DNA of 64,000 bases, from NCBI GenBank assembly GCA_965203725.1, contig CBDBDH010000002.1, positions 434,001-498,000 of the forward strand, given 5' to 3'. A program made the translations under genes and the position numbers. This document shows, one piece after another, positions 7,922 to 16,372 of the stretch. The stretch is from WTFY01 sp965203725 (GTDB lineage: Bacteria > Pseudomonadota > Gammaproteobacteria > UBA4575). How positions within the stretch are numbered: position 1 is the stretch's first letter; every line of letters starts with the position of its first letter. The notes beneath the pieces are model-generated. The model was not told where the DNA came from. It did no database searches and saw only the letters and a program-made list of their open reading frames with translations.

Positions 7922-10900
7922 ATGCCCCCCCCCCCCCCCCGAAAAACAGGATATCTAGAGTGGCTGGCACACGCCCTCTGGTTCGGGTTGCTTCTTATTG
8001 TCAGTAGTCTGATTCTCCCGCAGGTACAGGCTGCCAATGAGTGCGGCGCAGTCACGGTCAACGGCAATTCCCGAACGGTCACCTGCAGCAACGACCTGCC
8101 AAGCGGGGTCACGTACACGAGGCAGAACGGCCTGGACATGACGGTTGGTGCCGATGGAGCGACACCGATCGAGATCAATCCGCCGGCGAATGGTGCCGGA
8201 ATCAAGGTAGAATCGTGGAAGACCGATACGGGCGACCTTTCTGTTACGGTGTGGCCGGTCAGGATCATTCAGAATGCCTCGAACAATGCCAGATGGGGTA
8301 TCAATGTTGGACAACGCGGCACAGGGAGTGCGCGTGTCCAGGTCTACAGCAAGGCAGCACTAGGTACGGAAGACTCACCCCTGGATGAGCAGGGCATATT
8401 CGTGTGGTACGGCCAGGACAGTTCGGCGCTGCTGGAGATCATCAGCGATGCCACCATCCATGTGGACGGAGCCGACCACAGATGGGGGGCAGGCATTCAT
8501 GCGTCTCGAAGCGGTGCGGGCAATACCCGGATCGTGCACGGAGGCGACATTCATTCACAAAAAAACGGTATTTCTGCCTGGCATGGTGGTACAGGGGGCA
8601 TCGACATCACGCACCGTGGCCGTATCGTGTCGAAGAACTGGGGCATCTTTGCCCGCAAGGACGGTGCAGGCAGCAAGGTCAAGATCGTCTCCAGCGGAGA
8701 TATCACGACCACGGGCGATGATGCGCACGGTATTCATGTCGATGTCCGGGCCTCGGGCGATGATCCAGCCGAGGTAACGGTGGAGGATGGAAACATCCGG
8801 GCCACGGGCCACGGCGTGATCATCAGCAACCGGGGGCAGGGTGCGGTCACCGTCCAGGTGATGGAAGACGGCTCCATCGGCATTCCGGGCAATGCGGTGG
8901 GAGGGAACGGCATCCTCGTCTCCATGGTCAATGTCTCCAACGAGGGGACACTGGAGATCACCAGCGCAGGCGAAATTCATGCCGTGGGTCACGGCATCCT
9001 TGCGGCCCACAGGGGTACAGGTGCCATTGAGGTCACCAACCGGGGCCGCATCGTGGCCGATGGCACCGGCATCAGGAACGGTGCAGGCATTCATGCCTCG
9101 CGGGACGGCGCAGGCAATATCGAAATCATCAACGAGGGTGAAATCAGTTCCCAAAGCAAGGGGGTCTTCGCCTTCCACGGCGGTGCGGGGAACATCGACA
9201 TCACGCACCGGGGCCACATCGAATCAAAGGACTGGGGCATCTTTGCCCGCAAGGACGGTGCAGGCAGCAAGGTCAAGATCGTCTCCAGCGGAGATATCAC
9301 GACCACGGGCGATGATGCATACGCCATCCATGTCGATGTCCGGGCATCGGGCGATGAGCCGGTGGAGGTGACGGTGGAGGATGGCGACATCCGGGCCACG
9401 GGCCACGGCGTGATCATCAGCAACAGCGGAAGCGGGGCGGTCACTGTCCAGTTGATGGAAAATGGATCCATCGGTGTCGTGGGCGATGCGGTGGATAGGG
9501 ATGGCATCAACGCTGTCATCAAAAATACCGCCAGCCGGGCGGTGCTGAAAATTGCCAGCGACGGCAGAATCTTTGCCATCGGCCATGGAATTATTGCAGC
9601 CCACGAAGGGGCAGGAGCTATTGAAATCACGCACCGCGGCCGCATTAATGCACGCAACACGGGGATTCGCGCAGTGAAGAGTCATGCGGGCAACATCAGG
9701 GTACTCAACTCGGGTAAAATCATTTCGCAAAACCGGGGCATCTATGCCTGGCATGGAGGCTCCGGTGCCATCAATATCACCCATGGCAGCGAGGGCAGCA
9801 TCGTATCGAGAGATCTCGGCATCTTCGCCCGCAAGGACGGATCCGGTGCGGAAGGCGGCATCACGGTCACTTCACGGGGGAATATCAAAACCACGGGCTA
9901 CCGCAGGGCCGGCATCGATGCACAAAGCAAAGGCCAGGCCGCGACCGGAAGCGTCACCGTCCATCACGAGAGCGGCAAGATCGAGAGCTACACAGGGATT
10001 GTAGCCCGCTCCCTTCGCTCCAGCGGTTCCAGGTTCGAACTGCCGGCATCGGCACAGGGTTTTGTGCCCGGGGAACATTTGCCTGTCAGGCTTCACGTCG
10101 TTTCAGGCGGCGAGATCAAGGCCCTGGTACCGGCGTCTAACCCAAGCCTGGATGCGGCTCGGAATTTGCATCAGGTCGGCTGGAAGGTCGGTGAGCTGGT
10201 CACGGTTCTTGAAGATGCGCCCATCGGCATCGTGGCCGGCACCATTGATACCCAGTTGTGGGGTCAGTACATCGCCGCCGGCGATGCCCCCCGGCAAACC
10301 TCGACGGCTTCCGGTCTGGCCGGACTGATCACGGACGAAGTCCGCACGCAGTTTCGGTCGGTGCTGGAGACGGCCATGGAATTTTCAGGCAGCCCGGAGA
10401 ACCGATTTGACCTTGGCAACCTGTTTGACCCCCGCAAGATCGTGGGGCTTCCGGCCGATCCCGAAGACCTGCCCGACCTCTCTGAGGATGACGCGCTGGA
10501 TGCCTGGCTGGTGAAGGACGACGGGGCGGTGCTGCTGCAGTTCCTGAGATACACGCTGTCGGCGCAGGAGGCTGCGGTGGTGGAGGCCCTGTTCACGAAG
10601 CAAGGACTGGAGGCCGCACTGGCGGCGCTGCCGGAGGGCTATACGGAAGCGTACAAGGACCAGGTCCGGTGGCTTTCGCAAAGCTACAATGATGCGGAGA
10701 TCCTGGTGGAGGTGGTCGATGGCGGGCGCATCGAATCCGAGGGAGACGGGATCGGGGCCACCCACAGGGTTGCGCATGCGGACAACGGCAAGATCACTAT
10801 GAAGGTGCACGAGGGGGCTGTCGTGACGGCCAGGCGGTACGGCATCCGGGTGAGAGGTGCCGGCACCAATGACCGCGATACGCAGGACCCCGCAGACGAT

Positions 10901-12139
10901 ATCCTGGACCAGACCGTCCTGGTGGAAGGTGAAGTGCACAGTACGGGGGCCAACGGTGCGGGCATATACATCCCGGGCGGCGGAACGGTGATTGTCGGAT
11001 TTGTCGGCAGCATCACGTCGGCTTCGGGGACGTCGATCCTTGCCAGTGATCCGGGACCTCTCATGCTTGAGATTCGTTTGGACGAGGACGAGCGCCCCTC
11101 TCAAGCTGCAAAACGGGCACTGCCTGGTGCCATCGTAAATTCGCTGGAAATGACTGACCTGAAAATCGTCGCACCGGAAACCGTGCTGCCCTCATTGAGC
11201 TACGCAGGCATGAAACAGGCCGTGATGGATGGTGCCTTCGATGTCGGCCTGTCTGCCAGACAAGGCGGTATCGGAGTCGTTACCGATTATGCCCCGCGAT
11301 CCCGCGTGTACGAAGCCCTGCCGTCCGTTCTGCTGGGGATGAACGGCATGGCCGCCAAGGGCGACCGCACTGCAAAGGCCTCGTGGGCGCGGGCGACTGT
11401 CAGCTCCGGCGATCGCAGGCCTGCCGATTCAACCTCGGATGCCTCCTACAAATATCGCTGGCAAGGCATTGAACTCGGCAAGAACCATCGACTGGACGAC
11501 GAGCGCATCGTGGGAATTTCCCTGCATCACCGGCGCGGGTCAGCGGACGTGCGGCGCGGCGGGGATATCGATGTCACCGGCACCGGACTAGGACTGTCCT
11601 ACACCTGGATGACCGACCGGACCTATGTGGATCTGCAGGCAGCGACCACGTTCTATGACGTCGATTTGAAGTCACAGGTGCGCGGCAGGCTTGAAGCCGG
11701 GCGCTCCGACTTTGGCCATGCACTTGGGGTCGCAGTCGGGCGCAAGATGGCATGGAACCACAAGACCGTGACGCCAAGGGCGCGCCTCGTGTATTCATCG
11801 GTGGAGCTTGGGGGGTTTACAGATGAACTGGGTGTGAAGGTTTCAAAATTTACGGCTTGGGATCTGAAATCGCATCTTGGCGTTGGCATCGAAAAACCGG
11901 TGGATGGCGGTCACTTGCGCGCCTCGATGGATCTGGAGTATGAACTGGAGGGGGAACAAGACGTTATCGTCGCGGGAACTCCGCTGTCGTGGGAGGCCCG
12001 GGACACCATGCTCCGTCTGGGGCTTGGCAAGGAGTTCAGTCAGCCTGACGAGGAGACCTCCGTGTTTGCCGGTATTCAATACGGGACGGACAACCACCAC
12101 GGCCACGAAATCCAGGGGATACTGGCCTTGCAATTCTGA
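7922..12139 (+). CDS. large autotransporter with repeat-rich passenger, behind a poly-C tract
   Basis: 1405-residue autotransporter. The ATG is followed at once by 16 C, read in frame as five prolines and then RKTGYLEW. A signal peptide follows (LLLIVSSLILPQVQA, cut near 37) and the secreted part begins NECGAVTVNG. The passenger, roughly residues 40-1080, is built of short beta-helix-like repeats (GIFARKDGAGSKVKIVSSGD, GHGVIISN and similar), including a near-identical unit repeated 594 bp apart (8641 and 9235). The C-terminal 280 residues form the translocator barrel, from SWARATVSSGD to a terminal GILALQF ending in Phe. No good ribosome site is visible; GCAGTGAGCA precedes the start. Most likely a phase-variable surface protein, ON in this sequence. 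Confidence 0.88.
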   Translation: MPPPPPRKTGYLEWLAHALWFGLLLIVSSLILPQVQAANECGAVTVNGNSRTVTCSNDLPSGVTYTRQNGLDMTVGADGATPIEINPPANGAGIKVESWKTDTGDLSVTVWPVRIIQNASNNARWGINVGQRGTGSARVQVYSKAALGTEDSPLDEQGIFVWYGQDSSALLEIISDATIHVDGADHRWGAGIHASRSGAGNTRIVHGGDIHSQKNGISAWHGGTGGIDITHRGRIVSKNWGIFARKDGAGSKVKIVSSGDITTTGDDAHGIHVDVRASGDDPAEVTVEDGNIRATGHGVIISNRGQGAVTVQVMEDGSIGIPGNAVGGNGILVSMVNVSNEGTLEITSAGEIHAVGHGILAAHRGTGAIEVTNRGRIVADGTGIRNGAGIHASRDGAGNIEIINEGEISSQSKGVFAFHGGAGNIDITHRGHIESKDWGIFARKDGAGSKVKIVSSGDITTTGDDAYAIHVDVRASGDEPVEVTVEDGDIRATGHGVIISNSGSGAVTVQLMENGSIGVVGDAVDRDGINAVIKNTASRAVLKIASDGRIFAIGHGIIAAHEGAGAIEITHRGRINARNTGIRAVKSHAGNIRVLNSGKIISQNRGIYAWHGGSGAINITHGSEGSIVSRDLGIFARKDGSGAEGGITVTSRGNIKTTGYRRAGIDAQSKGQAATGSVTVHHESGKIESYTGIVARSLRSSGSRFELPASAQGFVPGEHLPVRLHVVSGGEIKALVPASNPSLDAARNLHQVGWKVGELVTVLEDAPIGIVAGTIDTQLWGQYIAAGDAPRQTSTASGLAGLITDEVRTQFRSVLETAMEFSGSPENRFDLGNLFDPRKIVGLPADPEDLPDLSEDDALDAWLVKDDGAVLLQFLRYTLSAQEAAVVEALFTKQGLEAALAALPEGYTEAYKDQVRWLSQSYNDAEILVEVVDGGRIESEGDGIGATHRVAHADNGKITMKVHEGAVVTARRYGIRVRGAGTNDRDTQDPADDILDQTVLVEGEVHSTGANGAGIYIPGGGTVIVGFVGSITSASGTSILASDPGPLMLEIRLDEDERPSQAAKRALPGAIVNSLEMTDLKIVAPETVLPSLSYAGMKQAVMDGAFDVGLSARQGGIGVVTDYAPRSRVYEALPSVLLGMNGMAAKGDRTAKASWARATVSSGDRRPADSTSDASYKYRWQGIELGKNHRLDDERIVGISLHHRRGSADVRRGGDIDVTGTGLGLSYTWMTDRTYVDLQAATTFYDVDLKSQVRGRLEAGRSDFGHALGVAVGRKMAWNHKTVTPRARLVYSSVELGGFTDELGVKVSKFTAWDLKSHLGVGIEKPVDGGHLRASMDLEYELEGEQDVIVAGTPLSWEARDTMLRLGLGKEFSQPDEETSVFAGIQYGTDNHHGHEIQGILALQF
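7925..7940 (+). repeat. homopolymer C16 immediately after the start codon
   Basis: Sixteen consecutive C directly after ATG. A length of 3n+1 keeps the autotransporter in frame; any other length would truncate it within a few codons. Such tracts are classic contingency-locus switches, but homopolymers are also sequencing trouble spots. Confidence 0.95.
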
Positions 12140-12162
12140 TCGACGAGTCGCAGTTCGCCAAC

Positions 12163-12648
12163 CTATCTTTCGCAGGTGTTCGCATTCACGCGCCGGTACT
12201 CGACGATGAAGTGATCCGTCATCCACGAAACCCGGTCGAGGATATCCCCGGCCTCGCCATGGGCTCCCAGCCAACTGTCCATCCAGGTGGTCGCATGGCC
12301 CCACTCATCGGTCGCAAAAAAGTCGTGCAGTGTTTTTCTGTATTCAAAATCCACGGACCAGGCCACCTTCCCCCAGGCCACCCGGACATACAGGTGGGCA
12401 GGAGCATCATGATCGTCATCGTAGAGGTGTGCGGCCCAGAGCCGGTTGCGAACAATGCCCTCGACATCCGTTTTCATCCGCTGGCCTTCTTCCTCGCGGG
12501 ACGGGGCAATCACCTCGACGATGAGCCATAGCGGATCGCAGTAGTTCCACAACTGGAATCTTTCAAGGGACGCCTTGGCTGGACCGTCCTCCGCGAGGCT
12601 GGGCACCGTCACGGCCAGCACGACACAGGCGATCAGCACAGACCGCAT
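12163..12648 (-). CDS. small secreted protein of unknown function
   Basis: 161 residues with a clear signal peptide (MRSVLIACVVLAVTVPSLA|EDG). The mature part is rich in Trp and acidic residues (WNYCDPLWLIVEV, HATTWMDSWLGAHGEAGD) with two cysteines, one near residue 37 and one near the end, which could form a disulfide. I do not recognise a family. It is transcribed toward the autotransporter gene, 24 bp from its end, and away from the 12.7 kb region. Coding character (signal peptide, no internal anomalies) supports it as real. Confidence 0.75.
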   Translation of the reverse strand: MRSVLIACVVLAVTVPSLAEDGPAKASLERFQLWNYCDPLWLIVEVIAPSREEEGQRMKTDVEGIVRNRLWAAHLYDDDHDAPAHLYVRVAWGKVAWSVDFEYRKTLHDFFATDEWGHATTWMDSWLGAHGEAGDILDRVSWMTDHFIVEYRRVNANTCER

Positions 12649-13134
12649 CGTTCCATCATCTTGGGTTCAACACGGCCGGGCGGTATTCAATATTGGTGTT
12701 TTCACCGTGTGTAGCTTCAGTTCGCAGTTCACTTCTTAATCAAACGGGCAGGCTTGGCCGTTTTATCCAGATCCCGGTTCAACGCCTCCAGTCGCCTGGT
12801 GCCCCCGGCCCTGGAGCCGCCCGTGCGGTGTCGGCACTTCAAAAATTTCTGTCTTGCCTTGCCTGTCAACATCGTGTGCTATTCTACCTGTGCTGGTGCG
12901 ACGTGTCGCGTAAATGCAAGCACTACGGGTTGGGCCAGTGGTCCTGCGCCCATTCCGTCAGCGGCTACACTGCCAGCCATTGTCAGCCCGGCTTTATATT
13001 TACAAGTTCTTGTCGGTTGGTCGGGCTGGCATTTGTGTCGAGGGAACTAAATCAAACTTGAAGCCATCCTGATACGGATCGGAGCTTGCTCACACTGGCG
13101 AGTTGAGTTGCTCTGGTGAAAATGTCATTCCCAG
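12649..13134. other. gene-poor stretch
   Basis: Short open frames occur on the plus strand (for example 12693-13061) but lack ribosome sites and convincing protein character. The region serves as upstream DNA for the leftward gene ending at 12163 and otherwise shows nothing I can name. Confidence 0.4.
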
Positions 13135-13305
13135 AACTGTTTTTCCGCCTCGGGCGAGAAGTCGTACTTGTGCGTGTTCAGACCGTAGACCGCCTTCCCG
13201 CCGTGATCCTCGGGAGTCAGCATGTAACGCTGGATATCTGCATCGCTACACACCTCCAATAGTTGTAATTTGAAGGTCGTCCTCTGACCATCCAAAGAAT
13301 TAGGT
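13135..13305 (-). pseudogene. startless coding fragment
   Basis: On the minus strand a frame without a usable start reads as ordinary protein: about 57 residues including QRYMLTPEDHGGKAVYGLNT and ending FSPEAEKQFWE, then TGA. Its codon use and composition look coding, and no ATG, GTG or TTG with a ribosome site precedes it. Probably the 3' end of a gene lost to rearrangement. Family not recognised. Confidence 0.4.
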
Positions 13306-13433
13306 CAGAATGCGAGTGTCGGGCACGTACCTCGCTGTGAATGTGGCGTGGCTGCCGGAGTCAAGGACAGCCACCGCCTTTTCATGGTTTCACCCCCGAA
13401 ACAGGCAGTGGCTGCGCATCCCGCATCCCCTAC

Positions 13434-13772
13434 CTAATGCTGCAGCCTACACGGTCCCCTGGTGAAAGTGTTCCTGTAGGTTCCATCGCAGTTGCTGACC
13501 TCGCCGCAATGGGCGGACTTCAGCGTGATTTCCGTTTTTTCCCACTGCCCTGGTCTCTTGGTCGCACACGTAGCGGTTATACGCGCAGTGGCGTTATCGA
13601 CCCTGTAAAAGAGTTCCTGGTTGCAGCTATGCCTGGCCGAGGATGAAGCCATGTAATTTGCATGGCAGTCACTTGCCGAATCTATCACTGGTTCTGGTGG
13701 TCCTGACCCGGCGCTCACGAGTGCAGCGCACGTTATCAGCCATACAAACCCGATCATTTTAAGCTGTTTCAT
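13434..13772 (-). CDS. small secreted Cys-rich protein, paralogue 1 (CVNH-like pattern)
   Basis: 112 residues: signal peptide MKQLKMIGFVWLITCAALVSA, then a mature domain with six cysteines. The order C..N.....S.ARHSC....ATC....W..TEITL...C..VSNCDG resembles one half of a cyanovirin-N homology (CVNH) lectin domain, in which a Cys pair flanks strands ending in N-x-x/G-x-L. The resemblance is by eye and not decisive. Its nearest relative is the adjacent gene at 13897-14250, which shares an almost identical signal peptide and leader. A well-placed AGGAGGG precedes the start. Confidence 0.75.
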   Translation of the reverse strand: MKQLKMIGFVWLITCAALVSAGSGPPEPVIDSASDCHANYMASSSARHSCNQELFYRVDNATARITATCATKRPGQWEKTEITLKSAHCGEVSNCDGTYRNTFTRGPCRLQH

Positions 13773-13896
13773 AAGTTCAGCCCTCCTGTTGATGTATCTA
13801 TCTCATAAGATCAAGCACTGTTTTCAGCTTGCCTGGCAGCCCGCCTTTTCATGGTTCCACTCCCGAAACAGGCAGTGGCTGCGGATGCCGCATCCC

Positions 13897-14250
13897 CTAG
13901 CACGCAACCTTTCTCATGGTTTTCTTGTCGGTGCATTCCAGGCACGGTCCCCTGGTGTAGACTCCATTGCAGTTGCTGATCTGGCCGCACTGGGTGGAGT
14001 TCAGCGTGATTTCCGTGTTCTGGTACTCTTGTGGTCTCTTGGTCTCACACGAAGCGGCCACGCGCGCAGTGGCGTCATCGACCCTGTGAAAGGATTCATG
14101 ATTGCAGGTATGCCTGGCCTGGGACGCACCCATGTAATTTACCTTGCAGTCATATGCCGAATCTACAACTGGTTCTGGTCCTGACCCGGCGCTCACGAGT
14201 GCAGCGCATGTGATCAGCCATACAAACCCGATTAGTTTAAGCTGTTTCAT
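13897..14250 (-). CDS. small secreted Cys-rich protein, paralogue 2 (CVNH-like pattern)
   Basis: 117 residues; product of the tandem duplication with the gene at 13434-13772. Signal peptide MKQLKLIGFVWLITCAALVSA, then the same Cys framework (DCKVNYMGASQARHTC, AASCETKRP, TEITLNSTQCGQISNCNG) but a different tail (CLECTDKKTMRKVAC) with three extra cysteines. The mature part is more divergent than the signal peptide, as expected for duplicated secreted effectors or binding proteins under diversifying change. Confidence 0.75.
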   Translation of the reverse strand: MKQLKLIGFVWLITCAALVSAGSGPEPVVDSAYDCKVNYMGASQARHTCNHESFHRVDDATARVAASCETKRPQEYQNTEITLNSTQCGQISNCNGVYTRGPCLECTDKKTMRKVAC

Positions 14251-14310
14251 AAGTCCAGCCCTCCTGTTGATGTATCTATCTCATAAGATCAAGTGCTGTT
14301 TTCAGCTTGC

Positions 14311-14595
14311 CTAGCAGCCTCCGGTGCGCATGAGTCCATTGCAGTTGTGCTGATTGCGTGCATCTCCCACACTTACGTTAGTGGTTATCTGGCCTCGGGT
14401 GCCATCATCACGACGACACCAGACTTCCAGTTTGCACATGTGCCCGGATGTTCTCACGCTCTGCAAGCCACAGCTTCGCGCGGCGGGCGATTCGGAAAAC
14501 GCCCCGCTGCAGTCCAGTCTCGAGGGTTCAGGCGGAGCCCCTGCAAAAGCAAAGGTACAAGCCACGAGGCCCAACAAAAGAATGGAAAGTTTCAT
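14311..14595 (-). CDS. small secreted Cys-rich protein, paralogue 3
   Basis: 94 residues: signal peptide MKLSILLLGLVACTFAFA, then DCSGAFSESPAARSCGL, a central Cys pair (MCKLEVWC) and HNCNGLMRTGGC. It keeps the family framework (C, S-x-A-x-x-C, C-x-x-x-x-x-C, NCNG, final C) but is shorter and more divergent than its two neighbours. Leftward, immediately upstream of the duplicated pair. Confidence 0.72.
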   Translation of the reverse strand: MKLSILLLGLVACTFAFAGAPPEPSRLDCSGAFSESPAARSCGLQSVRTSGHMCKLEVWCRRDDGTRGQITTNVSVGDARNQHNCNGLMRTGGC

Positions 14596-14869
14596 GTGAC
14601 TCCCCCTATATGATATTAGTTTGGGTTATCATAGCATAGAAAGGATTCGGCCCAAGCGGCTCTCGTTTTTTGGTATAGGACGTACATGTGCAGAAAATGC
14701 GGATGTTTGCACCAGAACATCACACTGGGCTCAAGGGTCGGCCTGGCGTTTTGGAGCCGGGACGGGCGATGCGACTGCAAGTGGCACATCCGCCTGTCTC
14801 TCCTATAAATTTCCTGAGGCCGGCCTGTCTGCATCACGGCCTGCGCACTACCGGCCCGGGGCAGCGGAC

Positions 14870-16372
14870 ATGAATATACTCACGAAAAAGGCAGCTTTGT
14901 GCATTGTCGCGGCAGGCCTGCTGTGCTGCACCGCCCACGGTTTCGCGCAGTCTCCGCAAGGCGATGCACCGGCGCAACTCCACCTCTCGCTGGAGGCCGC
15001 CATCGCGCTGGCCATGCGCAACAACCGCGAACTGATCCGCGCCCAACTCGGGCGCGTCAGTGAACGTTTTGCACTGCGCATCGCCGAGAACAAGTTCCGC
15101 CCGGAGATCACCCTCGGCTCGCGCCTGGACCGCACCTACACTTCCCCCTCTGCCGACGTGCACACGCTGGGCCTGTCCTCCACGGTCGCCCTGCGCATTC
15201 CCACGGGCGGGGCCTTCGGGGTCGAGTTGAGCAGCGGGCGCAGGACCGGTGAGATCGACTCATCGCTCTCGCGCTATGCCACCGAGTTGCGCTTCACCTT
15301 CACGCAACCGCTGCTTCGCGGGGGCGGCATCGGCGTGAACACCGCCTCGGTGCGCATTGCCCGCATGCTCGATGAAATCAATTTGCAGACCCTGCGCCAG
15401 ACCATCATCGACGTGGTGTTTCGCGTCACCCAGCACTACCGCGACTATCTGCAGGCCGCCTACCGCGTGGACATCCGCCGCCAGTCCCTGCAACGCGCCC
15501 GCGACCTGCTGAGCGAGAACGAGTTGCTGGTGCGCACCGGGCGCATGGCCGAGCGCGACATCGTGCAAACCCGCGCCGACATCGCCAGTCGTGAACTGCT
15601 GCTGCTGTCCGCCGAGAACCGCCTCGATGCTGCACGTCTCGCACTCACAGACATCCTCGATATCGACAGTGCCACCCGCATCCGCCTGACCGACCCGCCG
15701 GAGGCCACCTTGAGTGCGGACCCCGGGACGGCGACCCTGGCCGAGCGCATCGAGACGGCACTTGACCACCGCCCCGACTACCGCCGCGCCGTACTAGGCA
15801 TCGACATTGCCGAGACCGAGGTGCTGGTGGCCGACAACGAGCGCAAGTGGGACCTGGATGCGATCCTGTCGGCGAACTTCACGGGCATGGACGATTCCCT
15901 GGGACGTGCCGCAGACCGCCTCGACAACACGGACTACAGCGCCCGGCTGAACCTCAGTATTCCGATCGGTGCGGGCACCGTCGATCCCCGTCGCCAGAAA
16001 CAGGTGGTCGCGGCCATCAATCTCCGCCAGGCCCGCGTCGAGCTGGCGGATGCACGACAGCGCATCGACATCGAAGTGAGCAATGCCGTGCGCGAGGTGG
16101 AACTGTCGCGCCGCCAGGTCGAACTGGCCCGCTCCGCCCTTGAACTGGCCGAACAGAAGACGGCCCTGGAGAAAGAGAAACTGCGCCTCGGTCTGTCCTC
16201 GAACTTCCGGCTGGTGGCCTTTGAAGAGGACCTGGTATCGGCCCAGAACCGCGAACTGGATGCCCTGATTGCGTACCGGGCGGCCCTGCGGTCGCTGGAC
16301 CGCACCCTCGGCACCACGCTGGAGCGCTGGAACATCGAGGTCGATGAGGCCGGACGGGAGGGGATGCGGTGA
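14870..16372 (+). CDS. TolC-family outer-membrane efflux protein
   Basis: Outer-membrane channel component of a tripartite exporter (500 residues). The ATG at 14870 gives a proper signal peptide (LCIVAAGLLCCTAHGFA|QSP). The mature protein shows the family's two-fold OEP repeat: LSLEAAIALAMRNNRELIRA at the start, a long helical segment (SVRIARMLDEINLQTLRQ onward), and a second copy with ARVELADARQRIDIEVSNAV. It is the first gene of a four-gene operon and its stop overlaps the GTG of the membrane-fusion gene by four bases, implying coupled translation. Confidence 0.9.
   Translation: MNILTKKAALCIVAAGLLCCTAHGFAQSPQGDAPAQLHLSLEAAIALAMRNNRELIRAQLGRVSERFALRIAENKFRPEITLGSRLDRTYTSPSADVHTLGLSSTVALRIPTGGAFGVELSSGRRTGEIDSSLSRYATELRFTFTQPLLRGGGIGVNTASVRIARMLDEINLQTLRQTIIDVVFRVTQHYRDYLQAAYRVDIRRQSLQRARDLLSENELLVRTGRMAERDIVQTRADIASRELLLLSAENRLDAARLALTDILDIDSATRIRLTDPPEATLSADPGTATLAERIETALDHRPDYRRAVLGIDIAETEVLVADNERKWDLDAILSANFTGMDDSLGRAADRLDNTDYSARLNLSIPIGAGTVDPRRQKQVVAAINLRQARVELADARQRIDIEVSNAVREVELSRRQVELARSALELAEQKTALEKEKLRLGLSSNFRLVAFEEDLVSAQNRELDALIAYRAALRSLDRTLGTTLERWNIEVDEAGREGMR

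Larger units (their letters stand above)
13374..14314. repeat. tandem duplication of about 470 bp (two gene-plus-leader units)
   Basis: The segment 13374-13835 recurs as 13841-14314 with moderate divergence. Each unit holds one small secreted-protein gene, its 5' leader with an AGGAGGG ribosome site, and its 3' flank (the 'CCGAAACAGGCAGTGGCTGC' stretch in both). Leaders and flanks are more alike than parts of the coding regions. Confidence 0.85.

Noticed and set aside
12693..13061. Plus-strand frames that might encode a further Cys-rich secreted protein
   Set aside because: No signal peptide, no ribosome site and no family framework in any frame.
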